Assembly (NCBI RefSeq): GCF_050916355.1
Contig: NZ_CP136946.1
Location: 3,720,001-3,784,000, forward strand
DNA: 64,000 bases
From: Jeongeupia wiesaeckerbachi
Lineage (GTDB): Bacteria > Pseudomonadota > Gammaproteobacteria > Burkholderiales > Chitinibacteraceae
Direction of reading: 5' to 3'
The translations under genes and the position numbers were made by a program. The notes under the pieces were generated by a model. The model saw only the letters and a program-made list of their open reading frames with translations, was not told the DNA's origin and did not search any database. Positions 48,008 through 56,339 of this stretch are shown piece after piece (the first letter of the stretch is position 1; each line of letters begins with the position of its first letter).

Positions 48008-49027
48008 TTGCAAGTAGAAAATTTCATCGTGCATAAACTCAAGAAAGAGCAGCACAAACGAGAAGCAACCGTAGAGCTTCGAGATGACCCTTTGCCAATT
48101 GACGAGACTATTCAGCGCTTGGTCGAACAACTACATAAGCTGTATAGCAGTCGGCTTGGAAAAGGGTATGGTCGTTTCGAGGAAAGCGAAGATGAATACC
48201 CGACCGTAAAATATGTGCGGCAGCACTACGCAGATGATGAACTCAGCTTCGTCGAGATGACGCAGCGCATGATGCAGCACCTTGCAAATCGCGCATCACA
48301 AGAACTTTTGGCAAGTGGAGGCTACGTCCTCTTTACGACGATCACGAACGACAACACTGAATATTTACTTGTCGCGATGGTTACCGACGTGGTCGGTGCC
48401 GCGATCACTGAGCAACTTGCGGTAGCGGCCAGCATTCACCTTGATATGAGCCAACTACGCGTTGCTGGCCGAATAAGTTTGACGGCATGGCGAGCTGACA
48501 AAGAACGCTATATCGGATTTTTAAAAGGTCGCAGCGATGTAGCCGAGTATTTCAAACTGTTCCTTGGTTGCAACGACGTTTTGGAAGCGCTGAAGGAAAC
48601 CCAAAAGCTGGTGCGGGGGCTGGAAACATTCGCCGAAACGCAGGGGCTGTCTACTGAGGCCAAGGACAGCTTGTTCGAGGATGCACATGGGTATCTGGAG
48701 CAGTTACGCAAGGATGGCACTCCGGTCAGTCTTGAGGCACTGATCAATCGGCTGTGGCCAGAAGAGCCAGAACTGCTCCGCAGCACGCTGATCAGCGACG
48801 AGCTTTCGCTATCCGACGGGTTCGTACCTGATCGACGCGCAACCAGACGACTGATAAAGTTCGAAGGCAAGTCCGACTACTGGAAGCTAACTTTCGACAG
48901 AAAGGCGATCCGTTCGGGCCACCTAAAGTATGACCGAAACCGCGACACGATCGTCCTGTCGAGCATCCCTGACCACTTACGCCAAGAGTTGATTGAAGAG
49001 CTCAATGATGAGCAAGGAGAAATTTGA
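48008..49027 (+). CDS. YejK/NdpA-family nucleoid-associated protein (prophage cargo)
   Basis: A 339-residue member of the 37-kDa nucleoid-associated protein family (E. coli YejK, 335 residues). Shared features include the start VHKLKK...ELRD, VEQLHKLYSSRLGKGYGRFEE, GGYVLFTTI..NTEYLLVAMV, LDMSQLRVAGRISLTAW, RYIGFLKGR..VAEYFKLFLG and the end DTIVLSSIPDHLRQELIEEL. The TTG at 48008 is used as start because AAGGGAGAAGG lies directly before it. Codon and base use are clearly lower in GC than in the host and structural genes. It overlaps the next gene by about 20 bases, which suggests a functional pair. Confidence 0.88.
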   Translation: MQVENFIVHKLKKEQHKREATVELRDDPLPIDETIQRLVEQLHKLYSSRLGKGYGRFEESEDEYPTVKYVRQHYADDELSFVEMTQRMMQHLANRASQELLASGGYVLFTTITNDNTEYLLVAMVTDVVGAAITEQLAVAASIHLDMSQLRVAGRISLTAWRADKERYIGFLKGRSDVAEYFKLFLGCNDVLEALKETQKLVRGLETFAETQGLSTEAKDSLFEDAHGYLEQLRKDGTPVSLEALINRLWPEEPELLRSTLISDELSLSDGFVPDRRATRRLIKFEGKSDYWKLTFDRKAIRSGHLKYDRNRDTIVLSSIPDHLRQELIEELNDEQGEI

Positions 49028-50234
49028 ACAGCTGGTATCAGTGTATCGAGCGACCCAGTTCGAGGCCTGCGCTCGTGCAGGCACACTGACTGTCGCCACC
49101 ACTGAACAGCTGACGCTTCTCATAAAACTTTTCGATGACCCGCGAGAGTTCGGGCTCGCTTATAGCGGCCTTGATGCCTCCAAGATCAACGTTGGCGACA
49201 CCATCCATTTCCATGTAGAGGATCCTAGGGTTGGGTTGGGATGTTTTGCGCAATCTTTGGAGGATGTGCTCAACTTCCGGACAGGTCGCATACGAGCCCA
49301 GAGGTTCTTCCTCTTAGATGAGGTATGGGCATCGGGTGATGCCGATCCTCCCGAGCTAGTAGCGCGTTATCAAATAGTGCTGAAGCTGATCGAGCTATTC
49401 GGCGAGTGTGCTGCGTATCTTGATAAAGACGCTCAAGAGCTAGTACTGGTCGATGGCGGAAAGTTGACCATACCGGTGAGCTACTCGGTTAAGCACTTAA
49501 CAGAGCTCGATGTTCGTAAGGTCGAGGAGCTTTTAAGCCGCTTTGGACTGGATACTCATCGCGAGCAAAAACTGTCGATTCTAGCGAAGGAGATTCGAGC
49601 GATCTGTTCTCCGATAACGCTACGAAACCGCTTTGCTTTTCTGCTTGAACACGTTGCAGAGCTGCTCAAGCGTTTCGACGAAGGATATCGCCTGTTTGTG
49701 GCCGATTTTTCGTATGAGAAAATCGTCAACCAGATGGAAGTTGCAAAGCTTGAAGAACTGGCAAAAATCCACAAAACATTCGCTGATGTGCAAAACCAGA
49801 TTTTAGGCATTCCTGTTGCCACGATTATTGTGGCAACGCAGCTTAAGCCGACGTCAGCCGTTGACGCCACTTTGTGGGTTAACTCTGCGGTTCTCGTCGG
49901 GGTTTGGGTCTTTGCGATTTTGACGTGGCTGGTTCTACGTAACCAACTTCATACCCTTAATGCGATCGAAGAAGAAATTGATCGCAAATGGAAAAAAATC
50001 GAAACCGATTATGCTGCAATCAAGGACATTGTTTCCGGCACCTTTACCGCCTTGAAGCATAGGTTGCGTACTCAGCGGGTTGCATTTCGAGCTGTCGATG
50101 CCGTAGTTGTTGTAGGCGTTCTCATGGCTCACATTGTGTATTTAGCCTTGACGAAACCAGCCTTGATTTTTGTGTGTAGCTATTCGGTGCAGCTATTCCA
50201 ATATCTATGTGATCTAAGTCAGAGCCTGCCTTAA
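49008..50234 (+). CDS. Membrane-anchored protein paired with the YejK-like gene, unknown function
   Basis: A 408-residue protein with a large cytoplasmic N-terminal part (about 1-270, helical, e.g. FGLDTHREQKLSILAKEIRAICSP) and two or three C-terminal membrane segments (ATLWVNSAVLVGVWVFAILTWLVL, then VVVVGVLMAHIVYLALTKPALIFVC) with a coiled linker between (NAIEEEIDRKWKKIETDYAAIK). ATG codons at 49005 and 49008 are both possible. It is GC-poor like its partner. The overlap with the YejK-like gene argues for stoichiometric synthesis. I recognise no family; it may anchor a nucleic-acid-associated complex to the membrane. Confidence 0.8.
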   Translation: MSKEKFEQLVSVYRATQFEACARAGTLTVATTEQLTLLIKLFDDPREFGLAYSGLDASKINVGDTIHFHVEDPRVGLGCFAQSLEDVLNFRTGRIRAQRFFLLDEVWASGDADPPELVARYQIVLKLIELFGECAAYLDKDAQELVLVDGGKLTIPVSYSVKHLTELDVRKVEELLSRFGLDTHREQKLSILAKEIRAICSPITLRNRFAFLLEHVAELLKRFDEGYRLFVADFSYEKIVNQMEVAKLEELAKIHKTFADVQNQILGIPVATIIVATQLKPTSAVDATLWVNSAVLVGVWVFAILTWLVLRNQLHTLNAIEEEIDRKWKKIETDYAAIKDIVSGTFTALKHRLRTQRVAFRAVDAVVVVGVLMAHIVYLALTKPALIFVCSYSVQLFQYLCDLSQSLP

Positions 50235-50301
50235 ACCTCATTAAAAGCCCTCCCCGAACATGCCGCCGAATATGGCGGCATGTTCACGTCTGGAGGGCGC
50301 C
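50231..50301 (+). promoter_or_regulatory. Structured leader of the lysis cassette
   Basis: Contains the conserved element TTAAACCTCATTAAAAGCC followed by a perfect 12-bp stem (GAACATGCCGCC/GGCGGCATGTTC, loop GAATAT, 50256-50285). An outer 7-bp stem pairs GCCCTCC (50247-50253) with GGAGGGC (50292-50298), the ribosome binding site of the endolysin gene. A nearly identical element lies before 58000. Probable late promoter plus an RNA structure that can hide the start signal. Confidence 0.6.
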
Positions 50302-50730
50302 ATGCCTAGCCGCAAGATCGAAGACCTTCACCCGGATTTGCAGCCGATCTGCCGCGAGTTTCTGCGGCGCTGCGAGGCCGCCGGGCTGGATATCCTGATT
50401 ACCTGCACCTACCGCTCGAACGCCGAGCAGGACGCGCTGTACGCCCAGGGGCGCGGCGTGCACGGCCCGCGCGTCACCAATGCCCGCGGCGGCCAGTCCG
50501 AGCACAACGCCACGCTGAACGGCAAGCCGGCTGCGCGTGCGTTCGACATCGTGCCGCTGGTCAACGGCAAGCCGATGTGGGACGACAAACACACGTCGTG
50601 GCTGGTCGCTGGCCGGATCGGCATGGAGCTGGGGCTGAACTGGTATGGCCGCCCCGGCGCACCGTTCCGCGAGTTCCCGCATTTCGCCTTGCGATTGAAC
50701 GCGCAGCCCGCGCAACGAAAGGTGTCCTGA
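50302..50730 (+). CDS. Endolysin, M15-family L-alanyl-D-glutamate peptidase
   Basis: A 142-residue cell-wall peptidase of the VanY/M15 group as in T5-type endolysins. The zinc ligands and active site are in CTYRSNAEQDALYAQGR, RGGQSEHNATLNGKPAARAFDI (here the usual S-x-H-x(6)-D pattern) and FREFPHFAL (final H). It has no signal peptide and needs the holin next door. GGAGGG precedes the ATG at 50302; that signal can be hidden in a hairpin. The upstream in-frame extension of 14 codons is judged non-coding. Confidence 0.88.
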   Translation: MPSRKIEDLHPDLQPICREFLRRCEAAGLDILITCTYRSNAEQDALYAQGRGVHGPRVTNARGGQSEHNATLNGKPAARAFDIVPLVNGKPMWDDKHTSWLVAGRIGMELGLNWYGRPGAPFREFPHFALRLNAQPAQRKVS

Positions 50731-50963
50731 TGCGCGTGCTCGAACTCATCTCCAACGCGGATACCGGCCGCCTCTCACACACCAAGCTCTGGGCCAATGT
50801 GGCCTGCGCGGCCAGCACCGGCATGTTTGTTTACCAGGGCGTGAAGGACACGCTGTCGGTCGACACCTGGCTGGTCTACCTCGGCCTCGTCGGCGGCTAC
50901 GTCGCGGCACTGCGCCTGATTGAAGCCTTGCGCGGCAAGCGCGCTGCGGATCAGGAGAGCTGA
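50730..50963 (+). CDS. Holin-like membrane protein (DUF2644)
   Basis: A 77-residue protein with RELISNADTGRLSHTKLWANVA-like start (LELISNADTGRLSHTKLW), the hallmark of DUF2644, and two membrane segments (ANVACAASTGMFVYQGV; WLVYLGLVGGYVAALRLI). Its position right after the endolysin, sharing one base, supports a holin role. Confidence 0.82.
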   Translation: MRVLELISNADTGRLSHTKLWANVACAASTGMFVYQGVKDTLSVDTWLVYLGLVGGYVAALRLIEALRGKRAADQES

Positions 50964-50964
50964 T

Positions 50965-51150
50965 ATGGGCTGGCCTCAATACATCTACTTGTTTCTTCTG
51001 GTGTTTGGGCTTGGCATGGAGCTTAACCGCCATGGTCAACCCAAAAGCGGGCGGCACAGCTTCTGGAGTTCGTTGGTTGCAACCGGAATTGTTCTTTGCC
51101 TGCTCTTAACTGGTGGCTTCTTCGGGGGGCTGACATGCGCAGCATCCTGA
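50965..51150 (+). CDS. Small membrane protein of the lysis cassette
   Basis: A 61-residue protein with two hydrophobic segments (YIYLFLLVFGLGMEL and SSLVATGIVLCLLLTGGFFGGL). AGGAGAGC lies before the ATG at 50965. It begins two bases after the holin-like gene. It may be a second holin or antiholin. Confidence 0.75.
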   Translation: MGWPQYIYLFLLVFGLGMELNRHGQPKSGRHSFWSSLVATGIVLCLLLTGGFFGGLTCAAS

Positions 51151-51302
51151 CGCACTTCTTCATGGCGCTGACCAACTGGATGCCGTCGCCGCGCTATTCG
51201 GTGTCGGGTTATCCAGCGCCGAGCCGGCGCCCGAGCGGTGCGGCTGCTATCCAGCGTACCGCGCGCAAATCCCGCAATCGTCGGAGGGCTCGCCGTGCTT
51301 GA
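51135..51302 (+). CDS. Small basic phage protein, function unknown
   Basis: A 55-residue protein with a short hydrophobic start (MRSILTHFFMALTNWMPS) and a strongly arginine-rich end (RKSRNRRRARRA). It overlaps the preceding gene by 16 bases and the Rz gene by 8. No family recognised. Confidence 0.55.
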   Translation: MRSILTHFFMALTNWMPSPRYSVSGYPAPSRRPSGAAAIQRTARKSRNRRRARRA

Positions 51303-51894
51303 TCTCTATCGCGTTGCCGCTGGTCACGCAGTACGTATCGGCGCCATCGCCCTGTCAATCGGCCTTGCCGGCTGGATGGGTTACAGCGCCGGCACCAGCA
51401 AAACCACGCGGGTCTACGAGGCCAGGCTGGCCAGGCAGGACGCCGACCATGCGAATGTGCTCAGGGTCGCCGCTGAAGCCGCGACCGACACGCTGGGCAA
51501 GGCGTTGGTGACGCAGCAGTTCTACGCCTCTGAGGCGCATCGCGTCGGCTTGCAGTTGCTCAACACCCAGGCCGCGCTGGCCAAAACCAAGGAGCTGCTC
51601 TATGCGCAGATCGATCGTGCCGTTCAGCAAGATGGCCCTCGCTTTACTGGCCTCGGCCCTGACAGCCTGCGCGTCTACCGCGCCCATCTCGGTTACGCCG
51701 CAGCCAGTGCTGATACAGGGGCCGCAGCCGACGCCGGAGATGCTGATCAAGCCAGCCAAGCCGCCAGCGCCGACCAAGGGCTACCACCGGCAGACCTTCT
51801 CGCCCACGCCGCCGACTACGGCGAGTGGTGCCAGCGGCTCGAAGCCCGAGTAGACGCCTATATCCAGCTGCATCAGGGAGCCGGCCTGCAATGA
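51295..51894 (+). CDS. Inner-membrane spanin (Rz-like)
   Basis: A 199-residue i-spanin. One N-terminal membrane helix (IGAIALSIGLAGWMGYSAG) is followed by a periplasmic coiled coil (ARLARQDADHANVLRVAAEAATDTLGKALVTQQFYASEAHRVG). It spans the periplasm with Rz1 to disrupt the outer membrane in the last lysis step. The GTG at 51295 has GGAGGG upstream. The Rz1 gene is embedded within it in another frame. Confidence 0.85.
   Translation: MLDLYRVAAGHAVRIGAIALSIGLAGWMGYSAGTSKTTRVYEARLARQDADHANVLRVAAEAATDTLGKALVTQQFYASEAHRVGLQLLNTQAALAKTKELLYAQIDRAVQQDGPRFTGLGPDSLRVYRAHLGYAAASADTGAAADAGDADQASQAASADQGLPPADLLAHAADYGEWCQRLEARVDAYIQLHQGAGLQ
51602..51853 (+). CDS. Outer-membrane lipoprotein spanin (Rz1-like), embedded in Rz
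   Basis: An 83-residue o-spanin encoded in a different frame entirely inside the Rz gene. It has a lipoprotein signal (MALALLASALTAC, lipobox LTAC) and a proline-rich mature part (PQPTPEMLIKPAKPPAPTKG, PTPPTTAS), the classical Rz1 arrangement. AAGGAGCTGCTCT lies before its ATG. Confidence 0.9.
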   Translation: MRRSIVPFSKMALALLASALTACASTAPISVTPQPVLIQGPQPTPEMLIKPAKPPAPTKGYHRQTFSPTPPTTASGASGSKPE

Positions 51895-52121
51895 CCGACG
51901 TATTCGACCGCGCCAGTGATCTGGAGCAACACCAGAGGGACCTGGCCATCGCCGCCGCGCGTACCCAGCCAGCCGGTGCAAGCCGGCTCGGCTGTGCGGA
52001 TTGCGGCGAGTCCATCCCCGAACAACGCCGGATCAAGGTAGCGGGCTGCACCCGCTGCATTGATTGCCAGCAGCGCTTCGAAGCCCTGCGGCGCCAGTTT
52101 GGTGCGAGGGGGCCGACATGA
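51891..52121 (+). CDS. TraR/DksA-type C4 zinc-finger phage protein
   Basis: A 76-residue protein: DVFDRASDLEQHQRDLAIAAAR followed by CADCGESIPEQRRIKVAGCTRCIDCQ, the C4 zinc finger of TraR-type DksA homologues. It could bind RNA polymerase in the secondary channel and change phage or host transcription, as TraR does. It overlaps the Rz stop by four bases. Confidence 0.9.
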   Translation: MTDVFDRASDLEQHQRDLAIAAARTQPAGASRLGCADCGESIPEQRRIKVAGCTRCIDCQQRFEALRRQFGARGPT

Positions 52122-52495
52122 TGATCCAGGTTGATTTCTGGGCGCTGGTCTCGCTGCTGTTGGGGTTCTTCGGCTTCCTGTTCGCGGCGGGCAAGGTGCT
52201 GCTGGCGCAGGTCGATCGCCGCCTTGAGGAGCGGTTCGACTCGATGGAAGCCGCCCGTGCTGCAGCGGCCCAGCACTGGGATGCGCGGCTCGCCACGCTG
52301 ATGAACCAGATGCAGCAGGAAGCGCAGGGCTTGTCCGCGCTGGAGCGCGACTTCCTGCACTTCAAGGCCGAGCTGCCGCTGCAGTACGTGCGCCGCGAAG
52401 ACTATGTGCGCGGCCAAAGCGTGATCGAGGCCAAGCTCGATGCGCTCTACAACAAACTCGAAGTCGTTCAAATGAAGGGGGTGAACCATGGCTGA
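52118..52495 (+). CDS. Membrane-anchored phage protein (Mu gp25/DUF2730-like)
   Basis: A 125-residue protein with an N-terminal helix (DFWALVSLLLGFFGFLFAAGKVLLAQV) and a long coiled coil (LEERFDSMEAARAAAAQHWDARLATLMNQ). The size, topology and position before the gp26- and gp27-type genes match Mu gp25. It overlaps its upstream neighbour by four bases. Confidence 0.7.
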   Translation: MMIQVDFWALVSLLLGFFGFLFAAGKVLLAQVDRRLEERFDSMEAARAAAAQHWDARLATLMNQMQQEAQGLSALERDFLHFKAELPLQYVRREDYVRGQSVIEAKLDALYNKLEVVQMKGVNHG

Positions 52496-52802
52496 CATCA
52501 CCAAGGTGCGGCGCGAGTCGATGCGCTGGAACCTGATCAACACGCTGAACAAGGCCCGGCCGTACACCAGCAGCGAGCAGTTCCTGCTTGAGGTGATGCA
52601 TGCCATTTACCCGGATGCGACCGCGCTGGAAGTCCGCCGCGAGCTGGACTATCTGGCTGATCGTGACTTGGTCGAATTGAACAAGACGCCTTCCGGCCCG
52701 TGGTTCGCGAACCTGACCCGCTACGGCGTCGACATCGCTGAATACACGATCACCTGCGAGCCGGGCATTGCCCGGCCGGCGAAGTATTGGGCGGAAGGCT
52801 GA
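52488..52802 (+). CDS. Mu gp26-like phage protein
   Basis: A 104-residue protein with a winged-helix-like arrangement (RRESMRWNLINTLNKARPYTSSEQFLLEVMHAIYPDATALEVRRELDYLADRDLVEL). It lies between the gp25-like gene and the DUF3486 gene, as gp26 does in Mu. It probably belongs to the head/DNA-packaging module or its control. Confidence 0.75.
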   Translation: MADITKVRRESMRWNLINTLNKARPYTSSEQFLLEVMHAIYPDATALEVRRELDYLADRDLVELNKTPSGPWFANLTRYGVDIAEYTITCEPGIARPAKYWAEG

Positions 52803-53347
52803 TGGGTCGCCAATCCAGCATCGACGGTCTGCCGGAAGACGTGCGCCGCTGGCTGGAGCGCGCACTGGCCGACAGCAACTTCAGCGGCTACCAGGCGCTG
52901 GAGGAGATGCTCCACGATCGCGGCTACGCCATCAGCAAGAGCGCCATTCACCGCTACGGCCAGAAGATCGAGCGGCGCTTTGCCGCGATCAAAGCGTCGA
53001 CAGAAGCCGCGCGCATGCTGACCGAGGGCGCGGCCGACGATCAGGACGCCCGGTCAGAAGCGGTCATTGCCCTGGTGCAGACCGAACTGTTCGACAGCCT
53101 CATCAACCTGCAGGACGCCAGCGACGAGAAACTCACCCCGGCCGAGCGCATCGGCCTTTTGTCCGATGCGGCCAAGAACATCGCCACTTTGGCGCGGGCC
53201 AGCGTGAACCAGAAGAAATTCCGTCTGGAGCTGCAGGCGCGCGCGCAGGCCGCTGCCGATGCCGTCGAGAAGGTCGTCAAAACCGGCGGCCTCTCGGACG
53301 ACGCGGCCAACGTCATCCGCAAACAGATTCTCGGGATCGTCGCATGA
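52802..53347 (+). CDS. DUF3486-family (Mu gp27-like) small terminase-type protein
   Basis: A 181-residue protein: GRQSSIDGLPEDVRRWLERALADSNF...HDRGYAISKSAIHRYGQKIERR, then a helical region. DUF3486 precedes the large terminase in Mu-like phages and probably acts as the small terminase subunit. It overlaps the large terminase gene by four bases. A shorter relative is encoded at 36949-37287. Confidence 0.9.
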   Translation: MGRQSSIDGLPEDVRRWLERALADSNFSGYQALEEMLHDRGYAISKSAIHRYGQKIERRFAAIKASTEAARMLTEGAADDQDARSEAVIALVQTELFDSLINLQDASDEKLTPAERIGLLSDAAKNIATLARASVNQKKFRLELQARAQAAADAVEKVVKTGGLSDDAANVIRKQILGIVA

Positions 53348-54846
53348 CCGTCGCCGAGTCCCGCCTCGATCGCGCGCCGACCGTGCTGCTGCCTTACCAG
53401 CAGCGCTGGTGCGCTGATGAGACGCCGGTCAAGTTAATGGAGAAGTCGCGTCGGATCGGTTTGTCCTGGGGCGAAGCCGCGGACTCGGCGCTACTGGCCG
53501 CGAGCCAGCGCGGCATGGACGTCTGGTACATCGGTTACAACAAGGACATGGCGCAGGAGTTCATCCGCGATTGCGCCGACTGGGCCAAGCACTACAGCCT
53601 GGCCGCCGGCGAGATCGAGCAGACCGAAGAGGTCTTCAAGGATGGCGACGACGAGAAGGCCATCCTCTCGTTCGTGATCCGCTTTGCCTCGGGCTTCCGG
53701 ATCACCGCGCTGTCGTCGCGGCCGTCCAACCTGCGCGGCAAGCAAGGCCGCGTGATCATCGACGAGGCGGCGTTCCACGAGAACCTGGCCGAGCTGCTCA
53801 AGGCCGCCATGGCTCTACTGATGTGGGGCGGTCAGGTTCACATCATCTCGACGCACGACGGCGTCGACAACGCCTTCAACGAGCTGGTCACCGATTCGCG
53901 CTCGGGCAAGAAGCCGTACAGCTTGCACCGCGTCACCTTCGACGACGCGCTGGCCGACGGGCTGTATCGCCGTATCTGCCTGCGCCGCGGCATCGAATGG
54001 ACCGCCGACGGTGAAGCGGTCTGGGCCAAGGAAATCCGAGACTTCTACGGCGACGACGCCGAAGAAGAACTCGACTGCGTGCCGAAGAACAGCGGCGGCG
54101 CGTGGTTGAGTCGCGCGCTGATCGAATCACGCATGTCGGCCGATACGCCGGTGCTGCGCTGGGTGTGCAAGGAAGGCTTCGAGCTGCTGCCCGACCATAT
54201 CCGCACCGCCGAGTGCCGCGACTGGCTGGAAGCCGAACTGGCGCCACTGCTCGCCGCCTTGCCGGCCGATGCGATCAGCTTCAACGGCGAGGACTTCGGT
54301 CGCTCCGGCGACCTGAGCGTGCACGTGCCGCTGATACAGACGCAGAACCTGGTGCGGCGCGTGCCCTTCATTATCGAGCTGCGCAATGTGCCGTTCCGTC
54401 AGCAGGAACAGGTGGCGTTCTACCTGCTCGATCGCCTACCGCGTTTCACCGGCGGCGCGTTCGACGCCCGCGGCAATGGCCAGTTTCTAGCCGAGGTCGC
54501 CATGCAGCGCTACGGCGCCAGCCGCATCCAGCAGGTGATGTTGTCGGAGTCCTGGTATCGCGAGCACATGGCGCCGGTGAAGGCCGCGCTCGAGGACGGC
54601 ACGCTCGTCGATCTGCCGCAGGACGCCGACGTACTCGCCGACCTGCGGGCGGTGCAGATCATCAAGGGCGTGCCGCGCATTCCCGACTCGCGCACCACCG
54701 GCGCAGACAAAGGCAAGCGTCACGGTGACGCCGCCGTCGCTGTGGCGCTGGCTTACTTCGCCAGCCGCGAACTCAACAAGGGCCCGGTGTCGGTGAAATC
54801 CCGCCGCCGTCGCAAGGGCGCCCGTATCACCCAAGGCTACCAATGA
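53344..54846 (+). CDS. Terminase large subunit (Mu gp28-like)
   Basis: The DNA-packaging motor and nuclease, 500 residues. The ATPase part has an atypical P-loop (LMEKSRRIGLSWGEA), Walker B with catalytic glutamate RVIIDEAAFHE and a coupling motif HIISTHDG. The RNase-H-type nuclease part follows from about 300 (FNGEDFGRSGDLSV; NGQFLAEVAM; HGDAAVAVALAY). It overlaps both the DUF3486 and the portal genes by four bases. Confidence 0.94.
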   Translation: MTVAESRLDRAPTVLLPYQQRWCADETPVKLMEKSRRIGLSWGEAADSALLAASQRGMDVWYIGYNKDMAQEFIRDCADWAKHYSLAAGEIEQTEEVFKDGDDEKAILSFVIRFASGFRITALSSRPSNLRGKQGRVIIDEAAFHENLAELLKAAMALLMWGGQVHIISTHDGVDNAFNELVTDSRSGKKPYSLHRVTFDDALADGLYRRICLRRGIEWTADGEAVWAKEIRDFYGDDAEEELDCVPKNSGGAWLSRALIESRMSADTPVLRWVCKEGFELLPDHIRTAECRDWLEAELAPLLAALPADAISFNGEDFGRSGDLSVHVPLIQTQNLVRRVPFIIELRNVPFRQQEQVAFYLLDRLPRFTGGAFDARGNGQFLAEVAMQRYGASRIQQVMLSESWYREHMAPVKAALEDGTLVDLPQDADVLADLRAVQIIKGVPRIPDSRTTGADKGKRHGDAAVAVALAYFASRELNKGPVSVKSRRRRKGARITQGYQ

Positions 54847-56339
54847 GCAAAAGAGGCATGTGGGTTACGCCCACCGAGTTCGTCCAGTTTGGCGAGTCGA
54901 CCAAGTCGCTGTCCGCGCAGATTGCTACTCGCGATCGCAGTATCGATTTCTACGGACTGAGTACCTACCTGCCCAATCCCGATACGGTGCTGAAGGCGCT
55001 GGGCAAGGACATCAAGGTCTACCGCGAGCTGCGTGCCGATGCCCACGTAGGCGGCTGCATTCGCCGGCGCAAGGCTGCGGTGAAAGCGCTTGAATGGGGT
55101 ATTGATAAAGACCGCGCCAAGAGCCGCACCGCCAAAGCGATCGAAGCCATCTTCGCCAACCTCGATCTGTCCCGGATCATCACCGAGATGCTCGACGCGG
55201 TGCTCTATGGCTATCAGCCGATGGAAGTGATGTGGGGCAAGGTCGGCGGGCTGATCGTGCCGGTCGACGTCGTCGGTAAGCCGGCCGAGTGGTTCGTCTA
55301 CGACGCGGACAATCAGCTGCGCATGTGCACCAAGCAGGCGCCGCTCAAGGGCGAGGAGCTGCCGCAGCGCAAGTTCCTCATTCCCAGGCAAGACCCGAGC
55401 TACGACAACCCGTATGGCTTCGCCGACCTGTCGATGGTGTTCTGGCCGACCACCTTCAAGAAAGGCGGCCTGAAGTTCTGGGTGCAGTTCACCGAGAAGT
55501 ACGGTGCACCGTGGGTGATCGGCAAGCACCCGCGCGGCGCCAGCGACGCCGAGACCAACCTGTTGCTGGATCGGCTGGAAGACATGGTGCAAGACGCCGT
55601 GGCGGCCATTCCCGACGATTCCAGCATCGAGATCAAGGAAGCCGCCGGCAAGACCGGCAGCGCCGAGGTGTACGAGCGGCTGCTGCACTTCTGCCGCTCC
55701 GAGGTCTCGATCGCGTTGCTCGGCCAGAACCAGACCACCGAAGCCACTGCCAACCGTGCGTCGGCGCAGGCCGGGCTGGAGGTCACCCGCGACATCCGCG
55801 ACGGCGACAAGGCGATCGTCGAGGAAGCCATCAACACGCTGATCCGCTGGACGTGCGAGCTGAACTGGGGTGATGCGGCCCGGCCGGTGTTCTCGATGTG
55901 GGAGCAGCAGGAAGTCGACAAAGTGCTGGCCGAGCGTGACGAGACGCTCACGCAGGCCGGCGCACGTTTTACGCCAGCGTACTTCAAGCGTGCCTATGGC
56001 CTGCAGGATGGTGACCTGGACGAGGCGCCGGCGGAGGACGCTGCAGCGGCCGCCGAGTTTGCCGACGCCCCGGAGGACGTCCCCTCAAAGGAGCGGGACG
56101 AAGCCGCCGACCAGCTCGCGCTGGACAAGGCGCTCGACGCCGTCTCGGCCGACGTGCTTGATGCTCAGGCTCGGCAGCTGATTGCGCCATTGCTGCAGCG
56201 GATCAACGATGGCTTGCCGCCGGACGAGCTGCTCGGCCAGCTCGCCGAGGTCTATCCGGACATGGACAGCACTGGCCTGCAGGAACGCCTGGCGCGGGCG
56301 ATCTTCGTCGCCAAGGTCTGGGGCCGGTTGCATGGCTGA
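54843..56339 (+). CDS. Portal protein (Mu gp29-like, DUF935)
   Basis: A 498-residue DUF935 portal protein. It has the family patterns LRADAHVGGCIRRRKAAVKALEW, YGYQPMEVMW, PYGFADLSMVFWPTTFKKGGLKFWVQF and LLGQNQTTEATANRASAQAGLEVTRDI. Twelve copies form the vertex through which DNA enters. It overlaps the terminase gene by four bases and the head-morphogenesis gene by eight. Confidence 0.95.
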   Translation: MSKRGMWVTPTEFVQFGESTKSLSAQIATRDRSIDFYGLSTYLPNPDTVLKALGKDIKVYRELRADAHVGGCIRRRKAAVKALEWGIDKDRAKSRTAKAIEAIFANLDLSRIITEMLDAVLYGYQPMEVMWGKVGGLIVPVDVVGKPAEWFVYDADNQLRMCTKQAPLKGEELPQRKFLIPRQDPSYDNPYGFADLSMVFWPTTFKKGGLKFWVQFTEKYGAPWVIGKHPRGASDAETNLLLDRLEDMVQDAVAAIPDDSSIEIKEAAGKTGSAEVYERLLHFCRSEVSIALLGQNQTTEATANRASAQAGLEVTRDIRDGDKAIVEEAINTLIRWTCELNWGDAARPVFSMWEQQEVDKVLAERDETLTQAGARFTPAYFKRAYGLQDGDLDEAPAEDAAAAAEFADAPEDVPSKERDEAADQLALDKALDAVSADVLDAQARQLIAPLLQRINDGLPPDELLGQLAEVYPDMDSTGLQERLARAIFVAKVWGRLHG

